Of a DNA stretch of 64,000 nt, positions 63,648 to 64,000 are shown piece by piece. Origin of the DNA: Chryseobacterium sp. MYb264 (GTDB lineage Bacteria > Bacteroidota > Bacteroidia > Flavobacteriales > Weeksellaceae); contig NZ_CP142422.1 in NCBI RefSeq assembly GCF_035974275.1, forward strand, positions 2,232,001 through 2,296,000, in the 5' to 3' direction. How positions within the stretch are numbered: the first letter of the stretch is position 1; every line of letters starts with the position of its first letter. A program made the translations under genes and the position numbers. The notes below the pieces were generated by a model, which was not told the origin of the DNA, did not search any database, and saw nothing but the letters and a program-made list of their open reading frames with translations.

Positions 63648-63802
63648 TTAATCTTTTGAAATATTGAGCTTATGCTTTCCTTTCAGCTTGGGTTCCCTGT
63701 GACGTTATTTTTCAGAATTTCAGGCATTCCGACGACGTTTCATAGGAAAAAGTAAAAGTTTTCGCACTGCTTAATGAGGATTAAAGATGTATTAATAACT
63801 GT

Positions 63803-64000
63803 TTACAGGGCTTTTCCTTTCCTTAATTTCTCTATTACAGGAATCAACATATTGATAAATTCCTTCTTCTCAGTCCTATTGACCACCGTGCTTACATTAT
63901 CTGTAAAATCTTTACACAGTGCAGGATCTGAAATCCTTTGCCCTATAATTTCAACATCAGCAGCCCATTGCTGAGGGTCATTAAGCACTAATGTATGAAT
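63803..64000 (-). CDS. C-terminal part of an unknown protein
   Basis: A minus-strand frame open through the right edge (no start needed within the window) ends at 63803. The visible 65 residues include NDPQQWAADVEIIGQRISDP and EFINMLIPVIEKLRKGKAL and look helical and plausibly coding (regular charged/hydrophobic spacing). I do not recognise the family. Its 3' flank contains the MITE. Confidence 0.4.
   Translation of the reverse strand: MHTLVLNDPQQWAADVEIIGQRISDPALCKDFTDNVSTVVNRTEKKEFINMLIPVIEKLRKGKAL

Noticed and set aside
63774..63974. 66-codon plus-strand frame
   Set aside because: Opposite-strand frame continues past the window edge and has more protein-like content.
1..64000. tRNA or rRNA genes
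   Set aside because: Reading the gaps on both strands I found no T-loop/acceptor pattern or rRNA sequence.

Overview
The window reads as chromosomal DNA of a Chryseobacterium-like member of the Weeksellaceae (Flavobacteriia, Bacteroidota). Evidence: AT-rich DNA, promoters of the TTG / TANNTTTG type without Shine-Dalgarno sites, gldB/gldC, a SusC/SusD pair, type IX secretion sorting domains, a PafA-type phosphatase close to the Elizabethkingia enzyme, a GH92 mannosidase, and many dispersed intergenic repeats of the kind common in flavobacteria. I found no tRNA, rRNA or CRISPR array.

Layout. 1-5 kb: gldC (partial) and gldB, then LRR protein, two acetyltransferases, nadE, and a membrane-anchored barnase-like RNase followed by its barstar. 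5-16 kb: Crp-type regulator, PafA phosphatase, two unknown genes with a VOC and a GNAT protein, a TetR regulator whose 18-bp palindrome is repeated in front of a short-chain dehydrogenase, a metallopeptidase, an NmrA-like protein, an AraC regulator and an orphan HNH nuclease. 16-21 kb: malate dehydrogenase and a bacteriophytochrome/heme oxygenase operon. 21-28.5 kb: a same-strand run coding for a secreted Ntn-hydrolase, a porin, a DASS dicarboxylate transporter and SdhCAB, which looks like a C4-dicarboxylate uptake and oxidation block. 28.5-34 kb: nucleoid-associated protein, two small paralogous unknown proteins flanking a 43-residue membrane peptide, a lipoprotein, a thioredoxin, a toxin-antitoxin pair with a frameshifted toxin, and a TauE/DUF1634 exporter pair. 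34-39 kb: SusD/SusC. 39.9-43.5 kb: an intact IS5-family element, a secreted surface protein, a repeat interrupted by a 192-bp MITE, and a decayed IS copy. 43.5-50.8 kb: dnaK, a remnant of a T9SS cargo gene, ppk1-ppx, and an epimerase-like gene. 51-57.4 kb: large T9SS-secreted choice-of-anchor I protein, an S74-domain surface protein lacking a normal start codon, a barstar-like orphan and a NarL-type response regulator with a 5' frameshift. 58.5-60 kb: Fe-S assembly pair (Nfu, Mrp). 60-62.9 kb: GH92 mannosidase. 62.9-64 kb: a structured non-coding region, a second MITE copy and the 3' end of an unknown gene.

Most genes are ordinary for the genus. The most notable signals are: (a) two 190/192 identical MITE copies, one inserted into a second dispersed repeat whose uninterrupted relative is also in the window, which proves a TTA target duplication; (b) a shared TetR operator; (c) three genes whose reading frames are broken at or near A-runs or start codons; (d) two immunity-like barstar genes, only one with its nuclease; (e) a 16-bp long-range stem with a competing hairpin at 63.2-63.4 kb that may be an undescribed ncRNA; (f) a compact unknown locus at 29.76-30.79 kb.
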